From: Viola odorata
Lineage: Eukaryota; Streptophyta; Magnoliopsida; Malpighiales; Violaceae
Assembly (NCBI GenBank): GCA_963691705.1
Contig: OY829539.1
Span: forward strand, 48,644,327 to 48,708,326
Direction: 5' to 3'
Length of the DNA: 64,000 bases
Positions 13,559 to 24,203 of this stretch are shown piece after piece. A program made the position numbers and the translations under genes. Each line of letters begins with the position of its first letter. The first letter of the stretch is position 1. The notes below the pieces were generated by a model, which ran no database searches, was not told the DNA's origin, and saw nothing but the letters and a program-made list of their open reading frames with translations.

Positions 13559-13798
13559 TGTTGGGTATGTGGAGTCTGATATACCACATCGCTAACATAG
13601 GGAATGGAGGCCGACCCTTTCCCTATAAATAGACTCTCTTGTAATTGTAAAACTAACGAATATTAAGACTAATAATATTTGTGCGGTTTGTGGAGTGCGG
13701 CTAGACCGATACCACGTTAATCCCTTATCTTGTCTATTGTCGTTTATCTTTCTCAATCTAGGTTATCTTTCAGTCTCCTACTCAGGTAATTCCTAATA
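13559..13798 (+). repeat. 3' LTR of the copia element
   Basis: 240 bp. Its terminal CA has changed to TA (CCTAATA), and the GGGCA target copy follows immediately, so the border is fixed by the duplication rather than by the terminal dinucleotide. Confidence 0.92.
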
Positions 13799-14644
13799 GG
13801 GCAACACCTGTGTTCATAAAGGCTTCACTTTCCAAAACCGCCATCACTGAAGGAGTAGAGGTCTTAAAGAAGAGTATGAGTCTCCCCATTCCCATGATTT
13901 CAACACAAGTCCCAAGACCATCCAAGCTGGAAACTCCCCAGGAGTCAAAATCCGAAGATATAAGAAGCGAAGGATCAGAAGGACGCAGTCGAGGATGGTA
14001 TGACCCAAAAGTCGAAAGACTGTTCGAGAATGCTGGGTACAGAAAAGGTGAACCTCGCCAACTTGGTGACTTGGATGTGGTCCTTTCTAAAGGAAAACCA
14101 TCTACAAAAAGGCAAAGGTTCGGGATCGGTTTTCTACAAGATCCTCCAGCCAAGATCAAAGTCAAAAAGGCCTCCGCGAATAAAATTATGATACAAATAT
14201 GCGAAGTTGACAAAGAGACCTTTACGGAGGAGAAGCTCTCTGTATTCAGTCGTATCCAAGGAGAAGTGACTAAGGTCTCTATTTTTGACAGGTTAGGAGA
14301 TAAAGCTTCCTTGGAGCCTAAACTTCCGACACCACCACAAAAGAAGTCCGTCTTCACACGGCTAGGACCTAATGTCCTAAACCAAAAAGGAAAGTCCAAA
14401 AGGCAGAAGCAAAAGAGAAAAAATGTTGCACGACGATTCTTCTACAATGCTGAAGACATGGAGGTTGAGAACGCTAATTTTGCTTCTGTTGAGGAAGTGT
14501 TAGATGAAGATGAACTAGAGCTAGCTCCGCCAACATTCGAGGAAAGGGGGCAATCCACAATTGATAAATTGGAAAAAGTCAATGGATTACACATCGGACC
14601 TATCAACGGAAGGGTCTTGAAGCACTTCTATGCCTAAAAATCAT

Positions 14645-14985
14645 CGCCGCTACTCCTAGCTGCAAGAGGGTAAACTGCAAAGCCAAACAAACAAAAAAAA
14701 CAGAAGAAAAAAAAATACTCCTGGCCCGCAAGAGTATAAACTATGTACGGCCAAAAGAAAAAAAAATGAAAAAAAATTGAACTACGTCATGACTTGATCC
14801 TTCTTCTTTGAAGGTACGTAGGCAACTTGACATATTTCAAGTACAGTCACATTAAAAAAAAAAATCATCACATGACTCCTGACCCGCAAGAGTATAAACT
14901 GTGTACGGTAAAAAAGAAAACAAAATCATTGTACTACTCCTGGCCCGCAAGAGCATAAACTGTGTACGGCTAAATAAATGAACAA
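14645..14985 (+). repeat. Dispersed tandem block around CTCCTGGCCCGCAAGAGTAT
   Basis: Four copies of a roughly 35-bp unit (starting near 14652, 14716, 14875 and 14936) are separated by A-rich spacers. The first is diverged. They follow the gag stop directly. Confidence 0.75.
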
Positions 14986-15059
14986 AATAAATATGTTCTC
15001 GAAAAAAGGAGAGAAAGAGACTACATCAAGGTTGTCACTATGTCTTCTAAATCTGCCAT

Positions 15060-15711
15060 CTAAAGGAGAGTACGCCTAAGTTCTTCTCTCTCACGGTCAA
15101 TCGCTTCAACTTCAGCTGCAGTGATGACCTCTTTCCTTTTCGATTCTTCTTGTTCCGCAAAAAGCTTCCGGATGTTCTCGTCAGTGTCTTGAAGATCATC
15201 TTGCAATTTGTCAATCTTGGAGGCTAACCGACCCTTCTCCTCTTGCAACTGGCTGATCTTTAAGTCCAAGTCTTCAATTTCTGCTTCTCAACCCAAATTG
15301 TCCTGAAGGGAAGAACTCCACATGTGATGGGCGTCAAGCTTCAACTTCAACATATCAATTCGCTCGGGTGAAGGAAGACAACTCGTGCCTTTCTCTCTCC
15401 TTGTGAGGTAAGAGTCAACTCGAGTCAGAAATTCCCCAACCTTCAACTTCAATGGAGCGGCGTCAGACATAAATATGTCCTTGAAGGCCTCCTAAAGAAT
15501 AGAAGATGCCTTTAAGCTCGAAGCCTATTGTTCCGAAGATGCCTTTGAGCCCAAATCCTTTATTCTGAAGGCGCTTCTGAGTCCGAAGCAAGCACTCCTG
15601 AAGGTCTTGAAGATAAGAGATCTCTTCTTGAGCGACAAGTGGCGATCCCCATCTACAACGCTTCACCTTGATCCTCTCAGTAAATCTCGGGATGTTGAAT
15701 ATAGTCTTCAA
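15060..15711 (-). pseudogene. Antisense coiled-coil ORF inside the gag-only retrotransposon
   Basis: On the strand opposite to gag, one frame runs 15470-15060 with a single internal TGA (15290-15288). It begins MSDAAPLKLKVGEFLTRVD, and after the stop gives a heptad-rich segment (DLKISQLQEEKGRLASKIDK, EEREELRR-like C terminus, ending RTLL). Upstream, in a shifted frame (15711-15463), FTERIKVKRCRWGSPLVAQEE probably belongs to the same protein. Antisense ORFs between gag/pol and the 3' LTR are known in Tat-lineage gypsy elements; the function is not established. The identity as a real former gene is inferred from length, coiled-coil pattern and position. Confidence 0.5.
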
Positions 15712-15732
15712 TGTTGCAAAAGGAAGGAATAA

Positions 15733-16142
15733 GCAAGGTGGAGCGAGATCTTGAAGCCTTTACATCAATTAGGTGGGATACAATGCTTAAAAAGCACTGA
15801 TCCAGACCCTCGATGAAGCTTATATTGGGATCTCCCGTTGAAGCAAGGTGGAGTGAAATCTTGAAGCTTTTACATCAATTAGGTGAGATGCAGTCCTTAA
15901 AAAGGACAGATCTAGACCCTCGATGTGGTTGATCTTGGAACTGGTGGAGCAAAATCTTGAAACCTCTACATCAATTAGGTGTGATGCAACCCTTGAAAGG
16001 AACTGATCAAGACCCTCGATGAGGTTCACGTCGGTGCTGGTAGATAGGATCATGAAGCCTTTACATCAATTAGGTGGGATACAGTGCTTAAAAAGCACTA
16101 ATCCAGACCCCCGATGAAGCTTATATTAGGATCCTCCGTTGA
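15733..16142 (+). repeat. Tandem array of about 100-bp units, four copies
   Basis: Each copy carries TTACATCAATTAGGTG(G/A)GAT, then AAAAAGCACTGATCCAGACC and a CTCGATGAAGCTT-like end. Copies begin near 15733, 15842, 15940 and 16040 and are diverged by substitutions and small indels. Confidence 0.8.
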
Positions 16143-16539
16143 TCGACTCACTATAGCGAGCTTCAACACTCCTTTCCCTCTGGATTGCGAACGATGCTTC
16201 ACTTCGGTTTCCGGGAAATAAAGACATCGTCCTCTTTGCTCTTGACTTGAGCTCTCGCCGATCCAGTCCATATAAAGAGGTTGCAACGGAATGACACCAG
16301 TGGATCGCAACGAGGATGGCATCATCTGGAAAAAAAATTGATTAATTTCAACAACAACAAAAAAAAATTAATAATAAAAAAAAACAATGTGTGCCATGAT
16401 ATGAAAATTGGGTCAGGCTGTCAGCAACAACGTCTCTCTTCTATTTGACTCAGCCAACTTTACCCATCTCATGCCTTAATGAACAAGAGAAAAGGTAAAG
16501 AAGGCAAAATACAAAAGCAAAGAAGGAAGATGGCCAAAA

Positions 16540-17310
16540 TCTTCTGGTAGCGATTGTCGATGCATCGGAGATCGGAATGACTCCGTTCCAGTTGCATCCG
16601 ATTCGTCTAGTCATGATGCTCATTTTGGTCCTAACGGTGGCCGGAACACAGGCTGGACGCGCCAGTACAGTGGCTGGACACTCCGGTAAGTGTAATGATA
16701 GCCGGAATCTTCAAACGGCGATTGCCGATGCGTCGGAGATCGGAATGACTCCGTTCCAGTTGCATCTGATTCATCTCGTCATGACGCTTGTTTTGGTCCT
16801 GACGGAGACCTGAAATAATGCAGGACGTGCCTCCACGCCCCGTAACAGTGACTGGATACTCCGACGAGTGTAAAAATGGCCGGAATTTTCAAACAGAGAT
16901 TGCCGATGCATCAGAGATCGGAATGACTCCGTTCAAGTTGCGTTCGCTTCGTCTCGTCCTGACGCTCGTTTTGGCACTGACTACGTCCGGAAATCATTCT
17001 GGACGCGCCTCCACGCGCTGTAACAGTAACTGGATACTCCGACGAGTGTAAAAATGGCCGGAATCTTCAAATAGAGATTGCCAATGCGTCGGAGATCGGA
17101 ATGACTCCGTTCAAGTTGCATTCGACTCGTCTCGTCCTGACGCTCGTTTTGGCACCTACGGCGTCCAGAACGGAGGCTGGACGCGTCGGCAAGTGTAAAA
17201 ATGACCGGAATCTTCTAGCCGCGATTGCCAATGTGTCCGAGATCGGAATGACTCCGTTCAAGTTGCGTCCAACTCGTCTCGTCCTGACGCTCGTTTTGGT
17301 TCTAGTGGTG
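16540..17310 (+). repeat. Tandem array of about 140-190-bp units, five copies
   Basis: The repeated core is GATTGCCGATGCGTCGGAGA followed by TCGGAATGACTCCGTTC, CTCGTCCTGACGCTCGTTTT and a Cys/Gly-like GGACGCGCC tail; cores fall near 16550, 16720, 16898, 17076 and 17222. Open frames through it are a by-product of the repeats. It lies in the 3' non-coding part of the gag-only retrotransposon. Confidence 0.85.
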
Positions 17311-18115
17311 AGTCTGTAAAAAAAAAAAGGAATATAAATCCAAACCTGCACAATTAATTCTATGAATGAAAAAAGGAGCACATAAACAATGGAGTATGAA
17401 AAAAAACAATCAAAAGTCAAAGCATTACCTTTCTTCTCTCTCGGACAGCAGCAACAAGAAGGAAAAAAAAACCAATTGAAGAAGATCAACAATTGCATCT
17501 ATTTGTAAGGGAAAAAATTCTCCTCAGTTAAGGAAATAAATTTTGCCCAATTATGAAGAAAATTTGCTCAATTAAGGAAAAAATCTCAATTATAAAGGAA
17601 GAATCTGCAATTAAGAAAAATGATCATACTCAATCAAGAAGAAATCTGCTCAATTAAGGAAAGATTTTGCACAATCAAGTTGGAAAATTTTGCTCAAACG
17701 AGGGAAAAAATATTCTGATCGATTAAAAAAAAAAAAAAGGGGGAAAGGAAAAGGGGCTGCCGCTTTCAGAAGTCCATATTCATGGATTCCTTTAACAAAG
17801 ATTGTAATCATGTCATCAAGGATTACATTAAAAAAATTGTATGAAAAAAAGTAAATACATTTTCAAGTCCATGGTGTGCAAGAAAAAAATCCAAGACCAT
17901 GGATTCATCTGCGAAATTAATTCCTTGGTACAAGTTCCAAAGAAAAATGTACATTCGATGGCAAGTTTCTCTGAAGTCAAAATTGGTCCGTGACAAATTT
18001 GGCCCTACAATCAAACATGCTTTCAAGTTCAGTCCTCGACGCAAATTAAAACTTACTCAGGAAAGAGTTCAAGATTAATTTACTTCATCAAGTAAAATAA
18101 TCTTGAGGGGGCATT

Positions 18116-18837
18116 TGTAGACATCAAAATTTCGGCTTGTCTTAGAATATTCGGCCCAGTTTATGAAAAGGCCACGAAGCCCATTCATCGAAATTCATGA
18201 AGCTTATTTGGTCGAAACCCACCAGCAAGCTCATATTTGAAGGGAATAAAAATCATCTAATATTTTATTAATTTGATTAAATGTCAAATTAATTCATATT
18301 CAATTATTAATTAATAACGATGGTTACAAATTGGACCAATGAGATGAAGACACATGTCATCCTTCCAATTCCAAAATCACCCTTATGAGCCTATAAATAG
18401 AGGCCTCCTTAGAAGGTGAAAAAAAAGAAGATTTCTTGGAGGGAAGAAGTGCTGCGAAGATCAAGAACTGAAGCAGATCGTCTTCAAGAAAGAAGGAGAA
18501 GCCACAAGCTGATTTAAGGTCGGTTCTCTCTCAACTACATCAAATCAAATCAAGAAAAAACCACAAGCTGATTCAAGGCCGGTTTCTTCTCAAAACAAAT
18601 CAAGCAGAAGCTACAAGCTGATTCAAGGTCGGTTTCTTCTCAAATCAACCGTGGATTACAAGCTGGTTCAAGGCCAATCCGTCAACCATTCAACTCAAGT
18701 TCAAATCCAAATCCGGAGTGAAGACTGATTCATTAATCAGAGGAATCAAGAGAAGAAGAACCACTTTTATTATACATTCAACATTTGTAATTTAACACGT
18801 GTAATTTTCTCCTATTTTAGGAAAAATTGTGTGTACA
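18116..18837 (+). repeat. 3' LTR of the gag-only retrotransposon
   Basis: 722 bp, matching 5844-6553 apart from a few substitutions and small indels in the internal GAAGCCACAAGCTGATT repeats. The polypurine tract TTGAGGGGGCAT precedes it and GTTGT follows it. Confidence 0.92.
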
Positions 18838-18842
18838 GTTGT

Positions 18843-19490
18843 TATAATATTTCTTATCTTAAAAAACGGAAGCAAATAAAAACAATCAAAATGAGTTCAA
18901 AATTGAGTCGAATTGAAATATTTTAGTTATAATTCAATTAGATATAGAGAAAAATCGACCGAGTTGATCCAATAAACACCCCTATATATATCCCTAAATA
19001 GATTAGAGTTATATATATCTTAATCGCTTGACTCATTAATTGTATTTTTTTTATAAATTTTCTATGTGAAAAAAAGTTATTAAGATTTCATCACTTATAA
19101 AAGTATTGTATGATTTATTAGCCCATCAAAATTATTAAAAAGGTTAAACTAATTAGTGCTTTTTATAGTTAAATTAAATATTACTCCAGATTTAATTATT
19201 CATTCAAATTTATTTAATAGTATAAATCTTTTATGTGAAAAGCTTTTTTATTTGAAAACTACACTAGTCTTTGCCGTTCTGGTTTTGGGGGAGTAAACTT
19301 GGACACATCTGAGATAATAGAGCATCTCAGAGCGCGTGTGTTGTGCGTGCTAAAAACCGAAAAGGTGGGCCGCGCTGTTCTATCTTTTTCATTTATTACT
19401 TTATTCCATTTTACTCTCCTCTTTTCCCCAACTACACAGATAGAGAGAGCAAGATCGTAAACGAGTGTGATTGAAGAAGGAAGAGTAAAG
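18843..19490. other. AT-rich spacer, then SDH6 promoter and 5' leader
   Basis: 18843-19260 shows nothing recognisable. From 19300 the sequence becomes GC-richer, and a pyrimidine-rich stretch (19380-19435) followed by AGATAGAGAGAGCAAGATCG directly precedes the SDH6 ATG, as expected of a 5' leader. No clear TATA element. Confidence 0.4.
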
Positions 19491-21804
19491 ATGGGAGATT
19501 CACAGCCGTCGTTCTTCAGGAAACATTATGAAGGATACAAGGAGTTTTGGTGCGAAAGGTTCAAAATTCTCGAGAACTATTCCAGATTCATCAAGGGTCG
19601 TGAGGAGCCCCTTCCTTCTTGGTCTGACTCCGATGTCCAGCAATTCATCGCTTCAGATCCTGTTCATGGCCCAGTTGTAAGTCTAGTTTTCTATTTTCAA
19701 CTTGTTTTGGGTGCCGGCTGTTGTTGCGCAATCCATTTTTGGTTTTCCCATATGGGTTTTCCTTAGTAATCTGCTTATCATTTCTCTATCTATTCGGTGC
19801 GTGTTGGTCGAGCCTATCTTCTGAGCTTCGATTGTTTCTTAAAGTTTATTCCTTTTTTCCTATTTTGTTTTTGGTCTGTCCTGTCACTGGTTTTTGCCGG
19901 CGGTTGTTTGTTTCTGGATACATGGTTGCACACTGTGGATTAGAATGGACTTTTGTCATCATTTAAGATTGTTTTGTTTTGAATGATCATCATTTAGGAT
20001 ACTGATATATAGTATTCCTTAGTTGCGTGATTAATTTTGCTTGTGTTGTCTTTGCGTATCTTTCTTCATTAACTGTTCAGTTGATGATTATATGTTGGTG
20101 CTTTTTGCTATTATTGTTCTTGTTTTGTTAAAAGTAAACGGGGAAAGGAGATTGTTGTTCTTCTAGTTTTTCCTAATTAAGTTATTCTTGGTTCGTCATT
20201 CCTGAAATAGAGCTTCTGTAATGTTATCGTAGTTGTACTTCGTTTGTAGCATATTCACAATTAAATGTCCTTCCATGTTAAGTTGGAGGATTTTAGGCAG
20301 CTTGAGTGACTTGGGATCCAAATTCAATCTGTTCTTGGCCACAATTAATTAGAAAAAGCTAGTTTTGCGTCTCTGCGTTGAAGACAACCTCTGCTTGGGG
20401 TGCTTGTTATGGACCTACCCTACAATACCCTAGCTGTCGCTAGTGATTATATCCATACTACACTCAATTCCTTCCCCTTTTTCAATGAACATTCTGTTTA
20501 CCTTTGAAAACTTAGCATGCCAACATTGCTAGTGGCTTTATATTTCTCTCTTATGCCCAACTTATAATCTGCTCAATTCCAGTAAGCAATAACCCCAAGC
20601 TACTTCAGGGTTGGCGTTATGGTTGAGAGTTCTATTATTTTAAGTCCTAGTTATTCTGTTTCACTTACAACCTTAATTTGGCCACTGCCTAATGGGTGCC
20701 TCTTAGTCTTACCGTTAACATAACCAAACCACCCTGAGCAAGCTTCAACCAATCAACTGTAAAGTTACCTTAAACATAGAGCAAAAATACCTGTTTCTTA
20801 ACTATCCTTCTCATTTAGCTCAAGCCCATCCCAAAATTATCATCTCAACTATACTCATTTTATGTAGATTGGTATGATTTGTTTTTTTCTTTTAATTTGG
20901 TGGTGCCAGATAGAAGAAATGAAGAGGTACATGATTATCGTTGCTGATGTATTGCTCTTGTTCCATTCATTTTTGCAAACCTTCTGATAAAGCTAAATGA
21001 CTGATCTATTTAGCTGAAATGGCATTTTCCGTTGGTTTCTGCATTGCCTGATAGTTCCTATATCATTGCATTTGGGATTTGACTGTCCCCTATTGTAGAA
21101 TATAGCTGATGTATGTCTTTTTTCTTTTTCAGCTAAAGACTACTAGGGAAGCAGTTAGTTTTGGACTAACAGGAAGTGCTATCGTAGCTACATCTACTGC
21201 TGCCGTTGCCTGGAAATATTCAAGGAGTCCACATGGTAGTTCACCTTTTCTTGTACCAATAGCTTCTGTATTGTCTTAGGGGAATAGTAGTTCTTTTGTT
21301 TTAAGTTGTCTCAACTTCCAACTTCTCCGGACACATCTTTTGCTATCTGGGGACTTGACCTGTTTTTTTGTCATCAAAAGTGTTTACCCTGATTATTCCT
21401 TGTGCTGCTGTAACAACCAGTTAAGCTGTCGTGTTTTCATGCATATTCTTTTTCATAAATGATACGGTAGATGTCTGGTTTGATAATCGATGTAGGCTCT
21501 ACGCTAGCACATGAACTTTGCAATTGTTTGGTCACCACTGTCAGGCCAGTTGTCCTAGGTGGAGTAGTATTAGCAAGAATGAAACAATTTTTTTTGCCAA
21601 GTTTTTCATGCTGATTTTGTAGCTTTCTTACCCATATATCTTTTTGCAGGTGCTGCACTGTCCTTTGTAGCTGGTGCTGCTTTTGGTTGGCAGTTTGGAC
21701 ATGAATTCGCAAATCACTGGTTTCAACTCTACCGAATGGACACCATGGCTGCACAGGTTAAGTTCCTGGAGTGGTGGGAACGGAAGTGTGCAGAGCGGGC
21801 TTAA
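19491..21804 (+). CDS. SDH6: Succinate dehydrogenase subunit 6, plant-specific subunit of respiratory complex II
   Basis: SDH6 is a small plant-specific subunit of mitochondrial complex II. Three exons, 19491-19676, 21133-21235 and 21650-21804, with clean GT/AG borders and consistent phase, give 147 residues. The family signature is clear throughout: HYEGYKEFWCERFKILENYS, PLPSWSDSDVQQFIASDPVH, LKTTREAVSFGLTGSAIVAT, WKYSRSPHGAALSFVAGAAF and DTMAAQVKFLEWWERK. The two glycine/alanine-rich stretches (about residues 65-85 and 97-112) are the likely membrane-associated segments. No classical cleavable presequence is visible, as usual for this family. The first ATG after the leader opens MGDSQPSFF and was taken as the start. 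The first intron (about 1.45 kb) is long; nothing in it looks inserted. Confidence 0.93.
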
Positions 21805-22099
21805 GTTGTGTTCTTGAATGGTATTCAGACACTTTCAGCGTTTCTACAATAATAATTAGATGCTGCCATGTGGAAAATGTAATGGTTGTCTGCGTAACTT
21901 TCGTTCCCTTTTTGCTAGAATCTTCAAAGCTGGAGGATTCACAATCATGTTTCCTTACTAGAATGATAGAGGATATTAATTTGGTTTGCTGTTGTTGTTT
22001 GTTCGGTCATGTTAATAATGTTTTTTCTTTGACGGAGATGAACTTGCTTCAATTTGGTTCAACGGAATTTCTTACCAAATATTTCACCGGTTTCTTTTT

Positions 22100-23150
22100 C
22101 TGAACTGACCAAAATATTTCAACATGGGTGACATTGCTGAACATGGGTTGGATCTGATTCGGATCAATCTATGTTGGATTTTGATCGGATCTTCCTCACC
22201 TTGATCCGAACTATAACTGAAATAGTTTGGTCGGATTTGGATTTGGATAAACTCATTTAATGACTGACCAAATCTGATAATTTCAGTTTGGATTTTGGTT
22301 CGGTTTTCAAATTTACACTAGAAAATTCAAATGTTTCAAGACTTCAATTTTGATTATACATAAAATGAAAGCATTTTGTCCAAAATTTGGATTTTTGGAT
22401 CGGTTTGGTGACTGACTCTAACCGAACAATATCCGGCTAGATTTAGATTAGATAGGATAAAAAAAATTGGATTTAGATAAATCTGCTCATCCCTAGTTAG
22501 AATCAGATGCGCACGACTAGTTGTCCTGTTTCTTTGCTGTTTATAGAATCGATATACGGAATGAGTTTTATCAGATTTAGCGGAGGGGTAGGCCTCAAAT
22601 TTAAACGAACTGCATCCATAACATGTTCTTTAAGTGTTACCCTATTCTTGCATTCATCGGCAGTCCTCATCATGCGCACTGTACACTCCTCCGCCATCTA
22701 CTCGACAATCATGCACTGTACATTACTCAACAATCATGCCCAGTTGCACCCGTCTTGTTTCTTCATCGCCTTGCTAAGTGCAAGAACTGTCATGCCTTCT
22801 AACCGTAAGTCCGTCGTTTCAGTATTTGCTATATGACAGAGGACATCAAAAGGAAAAAGAGACGGTTTCAAGATCTGATCCATGGTAAAAGATGTATAGC
22901 GGCATGGTTCTTCATTATCAGAGCTCAAACAACCATGCATCAGATCTAATCTGAGAATGATACTGGGATGCAGTTGATATGAATATGCAAATGCTCCTGA
23001 GTCAGAAAACAGAATGGAGTCCATGGAATCCGAGGGTCACGCATTGGGACAATATTCAATGCAAACAGTCACGCTTATCAAGCAGTAGCTAGCCCAGTGT
23101 ATTACATAATTACAGATAAGTTAACCTTTATAAACTGATATATAAATCAT
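22100..23150. other. Spacer after SDH6 with a possible transposon remnant
   Basis: 22130-22495 is rich in GGATTTGGATTTGGAT-like and TTTGGTTCGG stretches and ends GCTCATCCCTAG, the terminal sequence often seen on non-autonomous hAT elements, but the opposite end was not found. 22500-23150 has no supported gene; its short open frames lack any family match. Confidence 0.35.
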
Positions 23151-24203
23151 CTAACTGTCTGTATACATATAGTAGACTTTTAGTTCTAGCTTCTTCTTTA
23201 TTCTGAACTTCATCTCAGCAACCAAGTCCATCCTTTTTGTGTTAAGCCCACTAGCATAAAAGGGCAAGGGAAACTGGGCCAGGCATCACAGCCATCTCAC
23301 CATCTGCGAATAAGAAAAAAGGGAAAATCCGTTAAAAGAAAATTAACTTGAAAAGAAAATGATTAACACCAATATTATCATCATGATTTATCTAGGAAAT
23401 ATGGATTAACATGCGTGCAGTATTCCTTGTATACTACTAGAGCTGAGTCATAGCTCGCCTCACCCTAACCTTGGTAATTACGCGCAGAGCCAAATCATCA
23501 AGTGTTTTACTGATTGCATCTCATACAAAGAGACAATAATGATTGCAAGATGCTTTTGTGCATTGGCAAGCAATATTATATAATCCTCAGACTACATAAA
23601 AAACATCAGTGGTTGGTTAAACCCCAAATAGTTGACACCTAATGCCCAAGCACGTTCTTTAAATCTGAACAGAGGAGCTTAAATTTTCACAAAAGAAAAA
23701 GAGGAGGGCGGGGGGAGCCTCCATTTGGTCAAACCACATCAGACTGCTACTTATTCACATAATCCATGTATAGTCCTTCACAGAAACCAGAGAAGGCATC
23801 TACTTCGAATTGAACTCAAATCTAGAATGAATCAGCCAACCCAGGCTACAATTCTATTCCGTCCGCAACAAAATTCCTAGAATTATTCACAGGAAAGGGG
23901 ATTATTATATTCTAATAAACTCTTGGGTCAAAACTTTACCATGACTGCAATTTTAGGAGGATGTGAAAAGCCTAAGGAGCCACTTTTGGAATGGATCTGA
24001 GGATCTACCTGAAAAGGTGTCCATTTAAAAGTGGATGGAAACATGACACCAACATTCTGACAGGACTCTTTGAAATGCTTTATAAAATAGATGTCTACAT
24101 ATGCAGCAAAGTGGTTTACGAAAGAAGAATCCCTAATTCAAGAGAATCGTGTAACTTACCATTTCTAATTAAAATCCTCAATGTGCAATGGCTGAAACTG
24201 AAC
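23151..24203. other. Region downstream of RHF2A (3' UTR and spacer)
   Basis: No coding signal. The part next to 24203 is the 3' UTR of the minus-strand RING gene; its end cannot be placed from sequence alone. Confidence 0.35.

Larger units (their letters stand above)
9291..13798 (+). mobile_element. Ty1/copia LTR retrotransposon, degenerate, nested in the gag gene above
   Basis: 240-bp LTRs at 9291-9530 and 13559-13798 begin TGTTGGGTATGTGGAG. The 5' copy ends CCTAACA and the 3' copy CCTAATA. The target duplication GGGCA is at 9286-9290 and 13799-13803. The LTRs differ at about five sites, so insertion is fairly recent. A primer-binding-like ACTGGTAGCGGAGC follows the 5' LTR, and the purine tract AAGTGGGAGAT precedes the 3' LTR. 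Domain order gag, protease, integrase, RT, RNase H is diagnostic of copia; sequence style is close to the TNT1/Tork group. Confidence 0.95.
6627..14637 (+). pseudogene. Long Gag-like protein of the gag-only retrotransposon, one stop codon, split by the copia insertion
   Basis: A single frame runs 6627-9290 and resumes at 13804-14637 once the copia element and one GGGCA copy are set aside, about 1165 codons. One internal TAA (7269-7271) interrupts it. The first 210 residues are basic and disordered, with a Ser/Glu-rich stretch and a short coiled coil. Next is a Retrotrans_gag domain (YQPPKFQQFEGKGNPKQHI, FVRSLKGVAFEWYTDIKP, WDQLERDFLTRFY). The middle carries RYCKYHRIISHPVDECF, a Cys/His knuckle-like motif typical of this gag family, after YPFLDSEVSDILDQLLEQK. 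The rest is charged, low-complexity and unassigned, ending GPINGRVLKHFYA. No DSGA-, YxDD- or DDE-type motif was seen. The gag identity is firm; the role of the C-terminal 600 residues is unknown. Confidence 0.85.
5844..18837 (+). mobile_element. Gag-only LTR retrotransposon (TR-GAG type, Ty3/gypsy Tat-like), split by a nested copia element
   Basis: Two near-identical LTRs (5844-6553 and 18116-18837) start TGTAGACATC and end TGTGTACA, and the whole unit is flanked by the 5-bp duplication GTTGT (5839-5843 and 18838-18842). After the left LTR is a candidate primer-binding region TTTGGCACGCCTAGTGGGAC (6560s); before the right LTR is the purine tract TTGAGGGGGCAT. Without the nested element it is about 8.5 kb. 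It encodes one long Gag-like protein but no recognisable protease, reverse transcriptase, RNase H or integrase, so it must depend on a partner in trans. Between gag and the 3' LTR are three tandem arrays and a minus-strand coiled-coil ORF, a layout known in Tat-lineage elements. Confidence 0.9.

Noticed and set aside
16577..17319. Plus- and minus-strand frames of about 75 codons with hydrophobic MTPFQLHPIRLVMMLILVLT-like repeats
   Set aside because: Produced by the tandem array; repeated in every unit and without start context or other support.
22507..23024. Frames of 96-110 codons on both strands
   Set aside because: No family similarity, no splice or start context, overlapping each other in opposite directions.
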